Positions 44,802 through 56,300 of a stretch of 64,000 nucleotides of DNA are shown here, one piece after another. Under the pieces are notes generated by a model, which worked only from the letters and a program-made list of their open reading frames with translations, did no database searches and was not told where the DNA came from. The translations under genes were made by a program, and so were the position numbers. Source of the DNA: Hydractinia symbiolongicarpus (taxonomy: Eukaryota; Cnidaria; Hydrozoa; Anthoathecata; Hydractiniidae); contig NC_079881.1 of the NCBI RefSeq assembly GCF_029227915.1, forward strand, positions 8,432,001 to 8,496,000, given 5' to 3'. Position 1 is the first letter of the stretch; each line of letters begins with the position of its first letter.

Positions 44802-46919
44802 AGCTCTGAAAATCTCAAAGAGCTCTGGGAACGAGAATGCCATTTCTACATTTTTTCTTGAAAGAATGTGAAATAATACATATTTATTTTTTTCGTTATG
44901 CCCATAAACTCGCAAAAGTTAACTCTCGCGAACTTTTCAAAATCGGCCAATTCGCGGAAGTTTATTTCCAAAATTTTGTGAAACTTTGTTTTGCTAAAGT
45001 TTCTACCTTTAAAGTAATATCAAAAGAGAGAGGTCCTGTGACGAGGTTACTTTTGAGGACTCTTATTTAAGAGGCTCCTATAAAAATTGTTATTAATCCA
45101 TTTTAATTTTTAGCACATAGACGGCCGTCCAAATATAAAAAGCCTAACAAGTCCTAGGAGCGAGGTTAAGGGTTCGCCGGTCTTCAGATTTTCGCCCGTC
45201 TTACATATTTCGGCACAACTATTTCGTGCATCCTTAGCACGAATCAGCAAATCCTTAGCTAGCACGAAGTAGCAGTTCGGCCACCATTTTGTACAGGATA
45301 AATTATTAGTAAAGAAAAGTCGGCAATTTAGCAACTTTGATATAACTTAGTCACTTTTTGCCGTTTATATTCCAAATCAAAAATGGCTACAAAAGTCATG
45401 CTTATTATTCTTTTAAAAAAAAAAAAAAAGGACAAAAAAATTATGCAAATCAGTCAAATTCAATAATAATTTTTTCTTTTTTTCAGTTGAACGTTTTCTT
45501 TGCCTGCTCCTCGACGTCTGCTTCAGTTAGAAAGAAGATGAGCGCAGACTCTGGTACAAAGTTGTTTTTCGTGTTCTCTTTTATGTTGGTCTCATAACGT
45601 TATGGTCTCATAAATACATAATTATTGTATTTAAAAACTGAAGGCTCAAACAACTGAAGGTTCGAACAACTAAAGAGTTTTTAGTAAAGGCTCGAATAAG
45701 CAGAAAGTTCAACTAAGTGCAGAAGTGTGTTGAACATATTTACTAAGTTCGTTGAATTAATAAATAGGTGGGGTTGAAACAAAAAAACCCAAGGGGGTAG
45801 GGGGTAGGGAGAGATCCAACCGGGTCCTAAGCGCTTTTCTACGCCCATGATAGTTTGACGTCACGCTCCGTAATTAATGGTCATTGCGGAGCTGTCACGT
45901 CAGATTGTAATAATCGTAGAAGGACCCTGGTGACTAGGTTGGAAGAGAACAATAAACCTATTTCAATACCGCCTTTTCATGTTCAGCCTTGGTGGCTAAA
46001 AATCAAAACATTGTGGATAAAGTTCAGGACGCCAAGTTGTTTACTAGCTGTTCTAACAGTAGTTATCCACAAATGTTGGTTTTATAATTTTCAACTGCCA
46101 TATTGAAAGATTTGTAGTGGATAAAAGTATATAGAGGGTGTTAATAGTGTCAATGTGACAAAAATTATGAATATTTATTGATATTAAGTGTGTATTTATA
46201 GCAACTTTAATGTTGGCTAGCTAGCTATAGCTAGCCTACAAACGTCTTGTTTCTTACTCCTTCAAAAAGTTTATATGCTATACTGTAAGATCTAGTATAT
46301 TTACCTAGTTTACCTACAATGAAAACTTCAATTTGTGGTAGTCTATCAAAGATTTAAAAGATGTCATAACATCCTTTCTAGCGATCATGCGTAGATAAGT
46401 TTTTGACAAAATCAGGAAAAGTGATGATGGTTTTTATGTCTGGCAGTCAGAGGAAGTCAGAGAATTGTTCAATAAGTAAATATAAGTGTGAAGTTAAAAT
46501 ATTTCTTAGGTTTAGATTCAATCAACCTAAAAACTTTAAAGCAATAGCCTTTGAGAGAAAAATTATCCTCAACAACGAACTAGTCAAAAAGTCAGAGCGT
46601 GAATGATTTTTCAGAATAGTGTTTTGCACCTGTCTTTTAGATGTTATCAAATATTCCATTACGCGCGCTATAATTTTAAGAAATGGAAAAAAAATGCCGG
46701 TCCAATAATTAAAGGCAAGAGATTGGATAACTGCAGAGTGAACAAGCATGATATATCTGGGTGAAAGCACTTGCTCAAATTTATATTTGCATGTAAACAA
46801 ATCATTTGTACACAACCTCTCTAGCCGTTGGGACTTCTCAAGACTAACGATAAACCTTGATCTCGTGAGAATCCCCACAATGTCATTATTTTGTAAAACA
46901 AGAAAAATTATACCTGATT

Positions 46920-46986
46920 CAACCTCGTTTCCAGCACTTGTTGTCTCTTTTTTACATCAAGACGGCGCTAGGCGAAAACGAGGTTG
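46920..46986. mobile_element. 67-bp AACCTCGT MITE
   Basis: Ends CAACCTCGTTT and AAACGAGGTTG are inverted repeats of each other. Confidence 0.65.
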
Positions 46987-47010
46987 TACGTGATTTTAAT
47001 TGCGTTTGTC

Positions 47011-47063
47011 AACCTCGTTCCCGATGCAATAAAGATACAAGATACAAGAGTTGGGACGAGGTT
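47011..47063. mobile_element. 53-bp AACCTCGT MITE
   Basis: Ends AACCTCGTTCCC and GGGACGAGGTT are inverted; it begins 24 bp after the previous copy. Confidence 0.65.
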
Positions 47064-47658
47064 AAATAGTAGTTACTTTGCTCGCCCAAAAAATCCGAAA
47101 GATATTTTATATGCTTTTTTTCTTTGTAAAACATACTGACAAGGTTGAGTTTAACGGAAGTAATCGTTGTAAGTAGAGAAATTGTTGCGTAAGAGTTTCA
47201 CGATAAATAGCTAGCAAAATTTAATAACAGTTCATTGGGGTTGGATGGCGATTCTCGGAAATGTAGCGCTTTTGATACGAAGTTAAAGCGCTACAGGGTG
47301 TGTTTGAGATTGGTCGTATGAGTGGTGGGTGCTTACAGCAATTCAATATTTCGTTCTTCTCTTCTTCTGTTTATTATTTGTATGTGTACTTTGCAGACTA
47401 AAAATGGTCGACAAAAAATCATTTTTTGGGCTTATTGTTAGTATTATTACTATTCAGAATATTTATACAGGATATATCCACTTCAGTATTGGAAACACTG
47501 TTATCAACGTGGGTCCTGTGTCCTGAATATATACGTTAGGTATACACCGGCATTGCCTACCCAATTTTTCTCACATGGTAAGAGTTGACCCGTAGATGTG
47601 GTAAAGACAATTGCTTTACATATCTCTTATTTTATATTTAATAAGTTCTGCGTCGATG

Positions 47659-47730
47659 TGTCCTGTTGTACCTGGATACAGTGTCCTGTTGTATCTGAAT
47701 ACAGTGTCCTGTTGTATCTGAATATCTGAA
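47659..47730 (+). repeat. 23-bp tandem repeat, three copies
   Basis: Core TGTCCTGTTGTATCTGAATA; the first copy has two changes. It lies just before a MITE. Confidence 0.85.
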
Positions 47731-47750
47731 TAAAATATCTCAAAAGCACG

Positions 47751-47831
47751 CAACCTCGTTTCCAGGGCATTGTTGAAGGTGCCACTCCGTAATAACGGCT
47801 CAGGGGCCACAAGACCCTGGGGACGAGGTTG
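47751..47831. mobile_element. 81-bp AACCTCGT MITE
   Basis: Ends CAACCTCGTTTCCAGGG and CCCTGGGGACGAGGTTG form a 17-bp inverted pair with one mismatch. Confidence 0.75.
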
Positions 47832-48003
47832 GAGAGCACGTTTTTTTATATATAATATGTCCTACAGACAAGGCTGTGCGCTGCGCTTATTAACAGGTAT
47901 GATGAAAATATACTAATAAAGACGGGCCCATGCATTGAGGTCGCAGTATACCTTAAAATAAAACAATACAGTTTGAAAGTGGTAAATTAATTTGCATGGT
48001 GGG

Positions 48004-48783
48004 TTATAATACAGTTTCGTTGGTGTCATTTACAATATTTTTTTCATACATCTGGAACACGTTCAAGTTCTGCACAGCAATCGAATTATCGTAACTTTTT
48101 TTTTGGTTCACTTTATTTTTATCGGTTGTCTGAATATAACCTGAAACATCTTTCCAAACAAGCAATGAATATTTCTTTGTTAGATACCGCGACTGCTGCG
48201 TAAATGATGATAACGAAGTATGAGATTTCCCGGTATATTCCAGCAAATTCGGATCTATATACGGGCTGTCATCATTTATGCATTTACCGGCTGCTCGTAA
48301 ATTCGCAGGAGCATTGTAAAATAATGTATTAATTAAGTTAATTTTCTTCAGGTATGTTTCTTGTGGTATTTCAGTTGGCTTATCAATATCATCAATAACA
48401 CTCTCTAGTTGAGTTTGAAATTTCGAGTTCAAGCTATAGAATTTAGTTCGGGTAGCCATGTTTGCTTCCTTCAAATACGCCGCGTCAGTGTGAACTTTAA
48501 ATATATCTGTTTTAAAGTCTTTCAGTTTTTCAATCTCGATATTATGAGTTGATTTAAGCATACCATTATCATCCAGAAAAATCGTCCCTAATGCTTCATA
48601 TATCTGTTCTGCGGGGAAAACATGGCAGATATTAAGGGTGGAAATCTCTTTTGTAGACGTAAAGCCATTCATGATACGCTTTGTAGCATCTAAAAACTCT
48701 CCCTTGTTGACATAGTTCAAAATACTCGCCGTAGAAACAACTTGAAAGAGCTGCGTTAAGAAATAAAATTTTCTACGCAGCAT
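48004..48783 (-). CDS. Uncharacterised 259-aa protein, single exon
   Basis: ATG 48781-48783 on the minus strand opens an uninterrupted frame to the stop at 48004, by far the longest intact ORF outside the host genes' exons and improbable by chance in such AT-rich DNA. It begins MLRRKFYFLTQLFQVVSTAS, a basic then apolar start that could be a signal or membrane segment. The rest is Lys/Asn/Asp/Thr-rich with predicted helices (EIEKLKDFKTDIFKVHTDA) and one Cys near the middle plus few others. I recognise no domain. It may be a lineage-restricted gene, an exon of a larger gene, or a piece of an unknown mobile element; it lies between MITEs. Confidence 0.5.
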   Translation of the reverse strand: MLRRKFYFLTQLFQVVSTASILNYVNKGEFLDATKRIMNGFTSTKEISTLNICHVFPAEQIYEALGTIFLDDNGMLKSTHNIEIEKLKDFKTDIFKVHTDAAYLKEANMATRTKFYSLNSKFQTQLESVIDDIDKPTEIPQETYLKKINLINTLFYNAPANLRAAGKCINDDSPYIDPNLLEYTGKSHTSLSSFTQQSRYLTKKYSLLVWKDVSGYIQTTDKNKVNQKKSYDNSIAVQNLNVFQMYEKNIVNDTNETVL

Positions 48784-49369
48784 AATGAGAAATCTTCAGA
48801 TTCCGTTTTTCAATTTTTACCGTAACTCATAAAGTAACTTGTTTTTGTTGTCTGCAAACATGATTGCACAAATATGACAGTATTGATGGACAACTTCAAT
48901 TTTAAATAAACAGCATGTGAGTTTGTTTGATTATTTGTTCGTTTTGTTCTCAACTTGTTATCACATTCTTCGGTTGAAAATCAACATTTTGTTCCGCTTC
49001 AACGATCTTGCATCAAAGTGCGCATGCTTAAACTAAATACACTTAAATTCAACTTATCTTCGAAATATGTGAAGATACTAGGAAAATGAGTTTCAGAAAT
49101 ATAAACATAAGAGATTAATTTGAGAATAGGCAAATTTTTTCCTAGGGTGCTTTATTTGTTTTTAACATCAGAGACGGAGCGTAGAAATTTCTTTGATATC
49201 AAATGCAAAATCTCTTTCATATCAAATGCAAAGAGGCCTTGGGAACGAAGTCGGAAAATGGGAGTAAAAGGATTACATGTAACATGATTTTTTTTAACTT
49301 TGCCTGTTAGCGTTAAACGGTTGTGCGCTAAATCCATCATCGCCTCCAGGAGTCGTGGTTTGAAGTTAA

Positions 49370-49654
49370 GGGGGATTTTAACAAAGCAAATTGAACGGTG
49401 AATTCGACGGCGAATTGTACCTGAGCATGCGCAGTTGTTTGTTTTGATTTTGCATCGAAATATTTGCTTCGCTGAAAAGTAGAAACAGTTCCTACTTTTT
49501 CGCGGCTAAAGGTTTCGCTGCTAGTTTTTAATCAATCAGAACGTGGTTAACTAATGTAAACAATGAATTTGGCGCCAAATTTATTTTGTCGTGAAAATTA
49601 AAAAGGGAATTCGCCATCGAATTTGCCGTTCAATTCGCTTCGTGAAAATCCCCC
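49370..49654. mobile_element. 285-bp MITE with ~50-bp TIRs, TTAA-like target
   Basis: The left end GGGGGATTTTAACAAAGC and the right end GCTTCGTGAAAATCCCCC pair over about 50 bp with scattered mismatches (inner part GAATTGAACGG...TTCGACGGCGAATT). Flanks are TTAA on the left and TTTA on the right, which fits a TTAA-targeting (piggyBac-like) or TA-targeting element. Confidence 0.75.
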
Positions 49655-49857
49655 TTTAGAGAGCCTTGACGGTTGTTCTTAGCCGCCGGCCTCGCGCCAA
49701 TGTAAAAAACGCACGAACCCCGGGGAGACAAGATGGCTCTAACTTGTATTCATTTTCGGCTCTTCCAGGCAACCCCCTGTAAGGAACGAGATCAAAACGG
49801 GCTTTAATATGTATAATTTATTGTCTGAAAATTGTTTTTTGTTCTTTTTTTACAATC

Positions 49858-49968
49858 ATCCTCGTCCCTAAGATTTGTTGCCTATGCCAAAGCCGCTAGC
49901 GCTTACTTGGACGGCTAAACACGCCGGCCTGGATGGTAAAAAGGCAAATGCCCCTGGGGACGAAGTTG
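49858..49968. mobile_element. AACCTCGT-type MITE near the USP22 start
   Basis: Ends ATCCTCGTCCCTA and CCTGGGGACGAAGTT are diverged inverted repeats. It is about 360 bp upstream of the USP22 ATG. Confidence 0.55.
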
Positions 49969-50328
49969 TTTGTACAATATACTTAGATAAGAATGAAGAT
50001 GAAAACTTAGATAAAACAAGCCGTCGTTTCTTATAAATATTTTGTTGTATGGTTGACAGGAGAGATAAATTAGCTTCCAATCCAACGAATAGACAAACTG
50101 AAAAAACCCTGAAAACAAGTTTAAAAATTCGTTCAGCTTGGTTTGGGGACAAAGTTGTTCGCAAAAACCAAAACAAACCTGTAGGCTTAACCTGTAATAT
50201 AAACCTGCACATATTACCAAAACAACAACTGCAAAGGTGTAACCTGCTGAGGAATGCTTATTTTTATTACTTTAGGCTGACCCAAAATCTACGATCTAAA
50301 AACTAAAAATACTTCAGATCTATCCAAT

Positions 50329-53300
50329 ATGACTTGTATTCACCTTGAAAAGTACAAAGACACTGAGGGGACGTCAAATTACCGCACAATTTACTCGAAT
50401 TTTGTTGTCTGCTTTTCAAAAGATGCTCAAAAACGAAAGGTTTGTAATAGTTTTATTCTTTTTGTGAGGCTGACAGCTAGTAAGAGACAAAATGTTGCAG
50501 TAGGTATCTTGTGCATTTTTAGTTTAGTTAAATATATACTGATTTCTCTTAAAAAATTCCTTTATAAATTCCTTTAGAGAAAATGGTAAAAGGAAAATGA
50601 AAGTGTTTTCCAGTGGAGCTGCCATTTTGAACTGGTATTTGTTATGTAATTAGTTTCAAAGCCAATGGGAATATAAGGATAATTCTGATAAATAAACAGT
50701 CAATGACCCCATTAGATTTATCTTCAAAAAGTTTTTGTGTTATATACAAGTTTCATCTTGACATAATGTTGTGACTTTGCATCTAGATCAGTGGAACATT
50801 GCACACATTACAAACCGGCAAAATATTTAACAAACATTCTGCACTGATCAAAGAAATTAAATTAGAAAATAAGTTACACTAAAATAACTTAAGCCTCCTC
50901 CTAAAATTAGAAAATAATTGTTTAAGGAAAATACACAATTTTTGACCATCATAATTTTTTTATTACCGTTGGGTGAAGTGGACTTTGAAGTTTCCATTCT
51001 TGTTAGAGAAGCATACAAAATGTGCTTTAAATGGAGATACTATTTTGAGAGATTTATCACCTATCCAGGCACAATCTTTTTACATTTGGGTATAGTATTA
51101 AACTCTAGAGCCCTAGACCTTAATGGTGTTGCTTCAGCCTGATTAAAAACGCCAGGCCTGGAAGTTTGGCAGAAACGATCGTTTTGTTTCCGCAACGTTT
51201 TCGTGAATCAATAAAGACGGTAACGATAAATCATTTCCCTTGGACAATATTTCAAAATTTATATTATAATATATATTTATATTATGATATTTTACTACTA
51301 TGGAGTAGGTCTTGTCACTAACTAGGGCGATTATGAAATGGTGCTCCACTTATTTATCGGTTTAAAGCTAGGCGTTATCGTCATTCACGTATCGTTTCTC
51401 TTAGCGAAAGCGAAAAAACGTTTTGATCGTTTCTGTCTGCTTCAAATCAAGGTAACCATGGATCGTTTCCCTAGACTTCACAAATTTCCAGGCCTGAACG
51501 CAGTCCTGTTTGCAAACAGGACATCCCGATTTTAAATGCTTGTTTCATTTTAAAACATTTTATCTTGATTTGAAACAGTGGTATAAATTCTGTCCGGTTT
51601 TAAAACAGGATATTTTGATTAGAAACTCATGGTGAAACAAAAAAATATGTTATACCAAAAGTGAGTTGGTGGCAGTTTTCTCTTTTATTTCAAAGGAATC
51701 CTTCAAAAAAAAAATTTTCATTGTATATATTATATCAATTTTATCTCTTAACTGACTTGAAGTAAGCAGGTATTCAAAAGTAGCATTGAAATTAGAGTAA
51801 AAAAAATGTTCCAACGTTAAAGATTCTTTTAAGCTGTTGGTTTACGTTGTAAAAAATTTTTTTAAAACAAGCTTAACATATCTTCACTACTGATGCTTTA
51901 GTAATTAATAATAAAAGTTCTTGGATAGTATCTCAAAGTTTAAAAGCTAAAAAAGGTCAAACATTGGAACAATTTCCAAATGTTTTGGTTGATAAATTAT
52001 TAATCATTTAAAAAGTTCAGGAACAATTCAGACATTACATGAAAAAACTGTTTTATTTAACTCATTGTAACAAACTCTGTCTAAAAAATATTTTGGTTGC
52101 TTCAAGAAATAAAGATATCAGGGTAAGCGTTTTAAAGCAGGATGCATTTTGCATTATATGGGTTTGAAATGCATGCACACTTTGTTTGTACCTTCAGAAA
52201 TGTTAAGAATATTTTAAGAATAAAATTCATAAAATGAAAACCCATAATCAATTTTTGAATTTAACATGTTTTGAAACTTCTTATAGTTTTGCTACAAAAC
52301 AAGGACTGAGAGGCTTGATTTTAAAGAAACTTTTTACATTTTAGCACTTTGTAGGGTTTATTATTAAGAACAGGGAAGTCCTATTTTTCTCACTGTCATA
52401 AAAATGCTATCCTTACATAGACAGATTTAAATTTCATTATCCATTGCAAGTGCACATTGCTGTCCGACCATTTTTTGAAAACTTTGAAGAATCATGTCTT
52501 TCGTTAAGTGCATAACTACAGAACAGCATGTTGGACAGGAAAAGTATCCCGTTTCTTGGTGAAAAAAGCTATTAAGATGACTAAAAAATGGCGTATCGCA
52601 AATAAAATGGAAATTTTTGCACTATTTAATTAAAAAGCATATATGAAATTTTGTGAACATTTTACAACCCATCTGTTTTTATTTTGGTAGATGTTATGAA
52701 ATACCAATCACGAGTCAGTAACCCTGAATTAAGCGAAATTAGGAAAATGTTTTAATTCTAATTTGAGATATGCATTTTCTTAACTAGCTCTCTTCCAAGT
52801 GGGTAAAGAGTTACTGCAGTTTGTTTAAGAAAGGTCTTTCCCATCGGACTTATTCTTGCAGAAATATTTGTTAAGACTTCTTTTTATATAATGTACATTG
52901 ATACATTTTTAAACATAATTAATCAGTCCTGGGTTTTATAAAAGCTCGCATGATCCCTCCATATTGGCAATCGTGGTACAATTTTCCAACTCTGCCTTAA
53001 AATTTGGTCATCTTTGATATAATGCTTTTCAAATCTTTAACAAAATTTTTTTTATAAAAAGCAATAATGCTTTTTTTAATGTGAGTTAATTTTGGTACAG
53101 CAAAAACATCACCCCATTGATCTGTGATTAGCTGTGAACCAATCTTCTTTCAAAGAAGTTTTATCATTACAAATTTGCGTGTTGTATCAAAACAACTCTT
53201 GTGTCATACACAATAAAAGTTTTGTGTGGAAAACAAATCATAAACAAGTGGTTGTGTATTAATGTTTATTATTTTTTTTTTTAGGCAATCAGTATGAAAT

Positions 53301-56300
53301 GTCATCAATGTCATTCATATTCTAATCGGCTACATGCATGTTTGCAATGTGTTTATTTTGGTTGTTATACTGGATCACGACATATATTTGATCACTTAAT
53401 GAAAAAGAGTCACACTTTAGGTAGATTTTTTTATGTTATAGTTGTAAACCAACACATTTTAATAACACATTTTGAATGATATTTTCGATATTCTTCAATT
53501 GTTAGAAAAGTTGATCAAATGCATAAATTTTACAACTGAATATCCTTTGCTTGAAACTGTGTGGTGATTTATTATGTATGTGGTTTTAACCTCACTTATT
53601 TAGACGTATCTACCCTGATAATTGTTTTAAAGAGGGATCACAGTACTGAAGTTTTAAAGTTCTTAAAACTTTGAGCTTTTAATCTTTTGCACAAATTAAC
53701 AACAGCCTCAAGCAGAAATCGATCCCACAACCTACCTACTGAGTTACTGATTGCCAATTCTTGATTTAAACTCATTTATTTCTTGCAGCTGTAGATTTAA
53801 CATATGGTAATATCTATTGTTATCAGTGCCAGTCTTATGTTTATGATAAAGAAATTCAAGCAATCTCTAAGGAAGAAGGTGACAAAGCCGCTCAAATAAA
53901 AAGTAAGCTGTGATAGCATATATATATGTACATAAATAATTTGCGGTGTTATATGTTCATACTAATGCAGGTCATGTATATATACTGTGCCTACATTAAA
54001 TTTATTAGGAAACACAGGGTTGCAAAAAAACTCAGCCTGCTCGTTAATGTACAAAAAACCTATGGCATTGTTTTGTCATTCCCAAAATTCCTTTTCTCGC
54101 ATTGTCTCTTGCAACGAAAAGTGTATTGGAATGAATTCCCCTATAAATCTTTAATATATAATTGTGGTGCATACTTTTAGCATATATTTATTTATTCCCT
54201 ATTTATCCCCTATATCTGTTTACATGAAATGGACACTTCACTTGTCATTAACAACTTTTCATATATTTACAGATAATGGAAAACGCAAGTTCCTGGAATG
54301 GGAACCCAACCAAATTGAACTGGAATTATTAAAAATTAACAATAAGCGAAGAAAACTGCATGATTCCTCATATATAGGTAAAAAAAATCTTTTTATTTCT
54401 TTACAGGAAATACTTGCAACCAGTTTAATGTTTTTTTGACATTAAAATTACAACTAGTAAATAAAGAATTAACTAATAATTATGCCAAGAAAGGTACAAT
54501 CTTGGCCAAAAATATAATAAACAAAACAGTAAATTACAAAATCATCCCCTACAAATAATTATGTAGACTGTTTCTGCATTACATTTAAACATTTTAAACT
54601 GGTCAATGTTTACAGCCGATTTAAGGTTTTTATTAGATTGAAACTCTTAAATGATCTAATTGTTGCTGATGTAAGCATGGTCATTGTCCTCAAACTTCAG
54701 TACCTTTGTGGGCAACGATGTGGACTATTCTGTAATGCAGGAATGTTAGAAAGCGCAACTAGCAGGCTTTAAATGCTGTTCACCTGGCCCGTGTGAAAGT
54801 AGCAATTTAACTGTCTTCACACTTTACTGTTTAATGCACTCGGCCATATTTGCAAAACAGGGGGAAAACCGGTCGTTTGTACAAAATAACAGCATTGAAC
54901 AAAGCAAACATGTTAACAGGGTGGCCACACCTCCAAAAATCTGAACACGGTGGCCACACCTAAAATCTTATAACCTAGAAAAAAAAAAAGGCCCTCCTAA
55001 AATCTCCTAAATGGTTTAAAATTTGGTCCCAAAACATTGATTTCTCCTAAAATCTAAAATTATTTATGGTGACATCCATTACCTTTCGAAAAGTAACTTT
55101 TTGTTATTCTGTTTCATATGACAAAAAATTAAGCATAATGTTTATTTTGCAACAGGACTGAAAAAAAACTTAATTATTAGTAACTCTTTTTCCTTTTTTG
55201 CAAAGTCACCTAAAATAAGAAATAGCTTTTTACACATTTTTTCTTGTTCTCTTGTAAGAAAATGTAGAGACTGGATGGTTCCTGGGGCAAAGCCCAGAGG
55301 CAGACCGAGAAAGACGTGGCATGAGGTTATAAGGACAGACTTAATACAGAGGAAGTTGAGTTTAGATCTAACACAGTCTAGATCAGATTGGAAGAGGGTC
55401 ATTAATATACCCTGTCCAATCCCTGCTAGTATGGAAATGATGATGATTATGATTCTGCTAAAATTTGACCTAGACACCTAAACTTCCTAAAATCTCCTAA
55501 GTTAATGAAGTTTTAAAACAGCGGCCACCCTGGGTAAATAAATTGTCGTACTTCTAGACATTTCATAACAACCTTTATGAGAAAAGATATTTACAACAGG
55601 GTTCAAAATTGGCAATTTCTTTATTTGTAAATGTTCATTTACTAAACAAAAATTTGCATTTACTTATTTGCTTGGCCGTCCGAATAATAAGCAAAAACAC
55701 ATGGTGCATTAAATTTGTAAATGTTCTTCAATCACACTGATACTCTTTAGTATTATCAAACCTCTACTGCGTAATATTAAACCACATCATATTTGTTTTT
55801 GTTGAAACTTGGTGCACACTATACAATATAAAAATGGTACACAGTGTATACAAAATTCTCACTAACCATTTTTTATGAGGGGTCATAAAAATGGTCTAAC
55901 CTACAATCTTCTGAAATATATATTGAGACAAGCTTACAAATTTTAAAGTTCGACCCTACAAATAGTTTATGATTTATTTTGTTATATCCCGCCTAACTCT
56001 TATAATGTGCTAATTGTTGCTGACGTCATTTTCCAAATTTTGAGGCCTTGTGTACCTTGACATGGATTATTCCACAAAACAGACGCGTTAAAAAGTACGA
56101 CTAGCGGAATTTAAAAGCTATCTTCGCATCTGAAAAAGTAGAAGTTCTGCAATCTACTGGCTGTGGATAAAGTTCAAGTCGATGCTTTTTGCCACCTTTG
56201 TAAAATGGCCAAAAAAGTGTACCATTTGTCTCAATCTTTTTGGTGTATGGTTGTAGCAGAGGGCTCACCTGTCCAATTTTCCATTGAGAATAAAATTCTT

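Larger units (their letters stand above)
44802..50328. other. Intergenic region rich in MITEs, before USP22
   Basis: No multi-exon gene is seen. It contains a MITE half (45117-45175), a cluster of AACCTCGT-type MITEs, a 23-bp tandem repeat, the 259-codon ORF at 48004-48783, a TTAA-type MITE and the presumed USP22 promoter. Other short ORFs (45855-46106, 46403-46606, 46522-46878 on -) have no support. Confidence 0.6.

Noticed and set aside
46522-46878. 118-codon ORF on -
   Set aside because: No recognisable domain and unsupported composition; it overlaps another random ORF on +.
51338-51535. ORF at the right end of a MITE
   Set aside because: Coding frame runs through the terminal inverted repeat; no host or transposase similarity.
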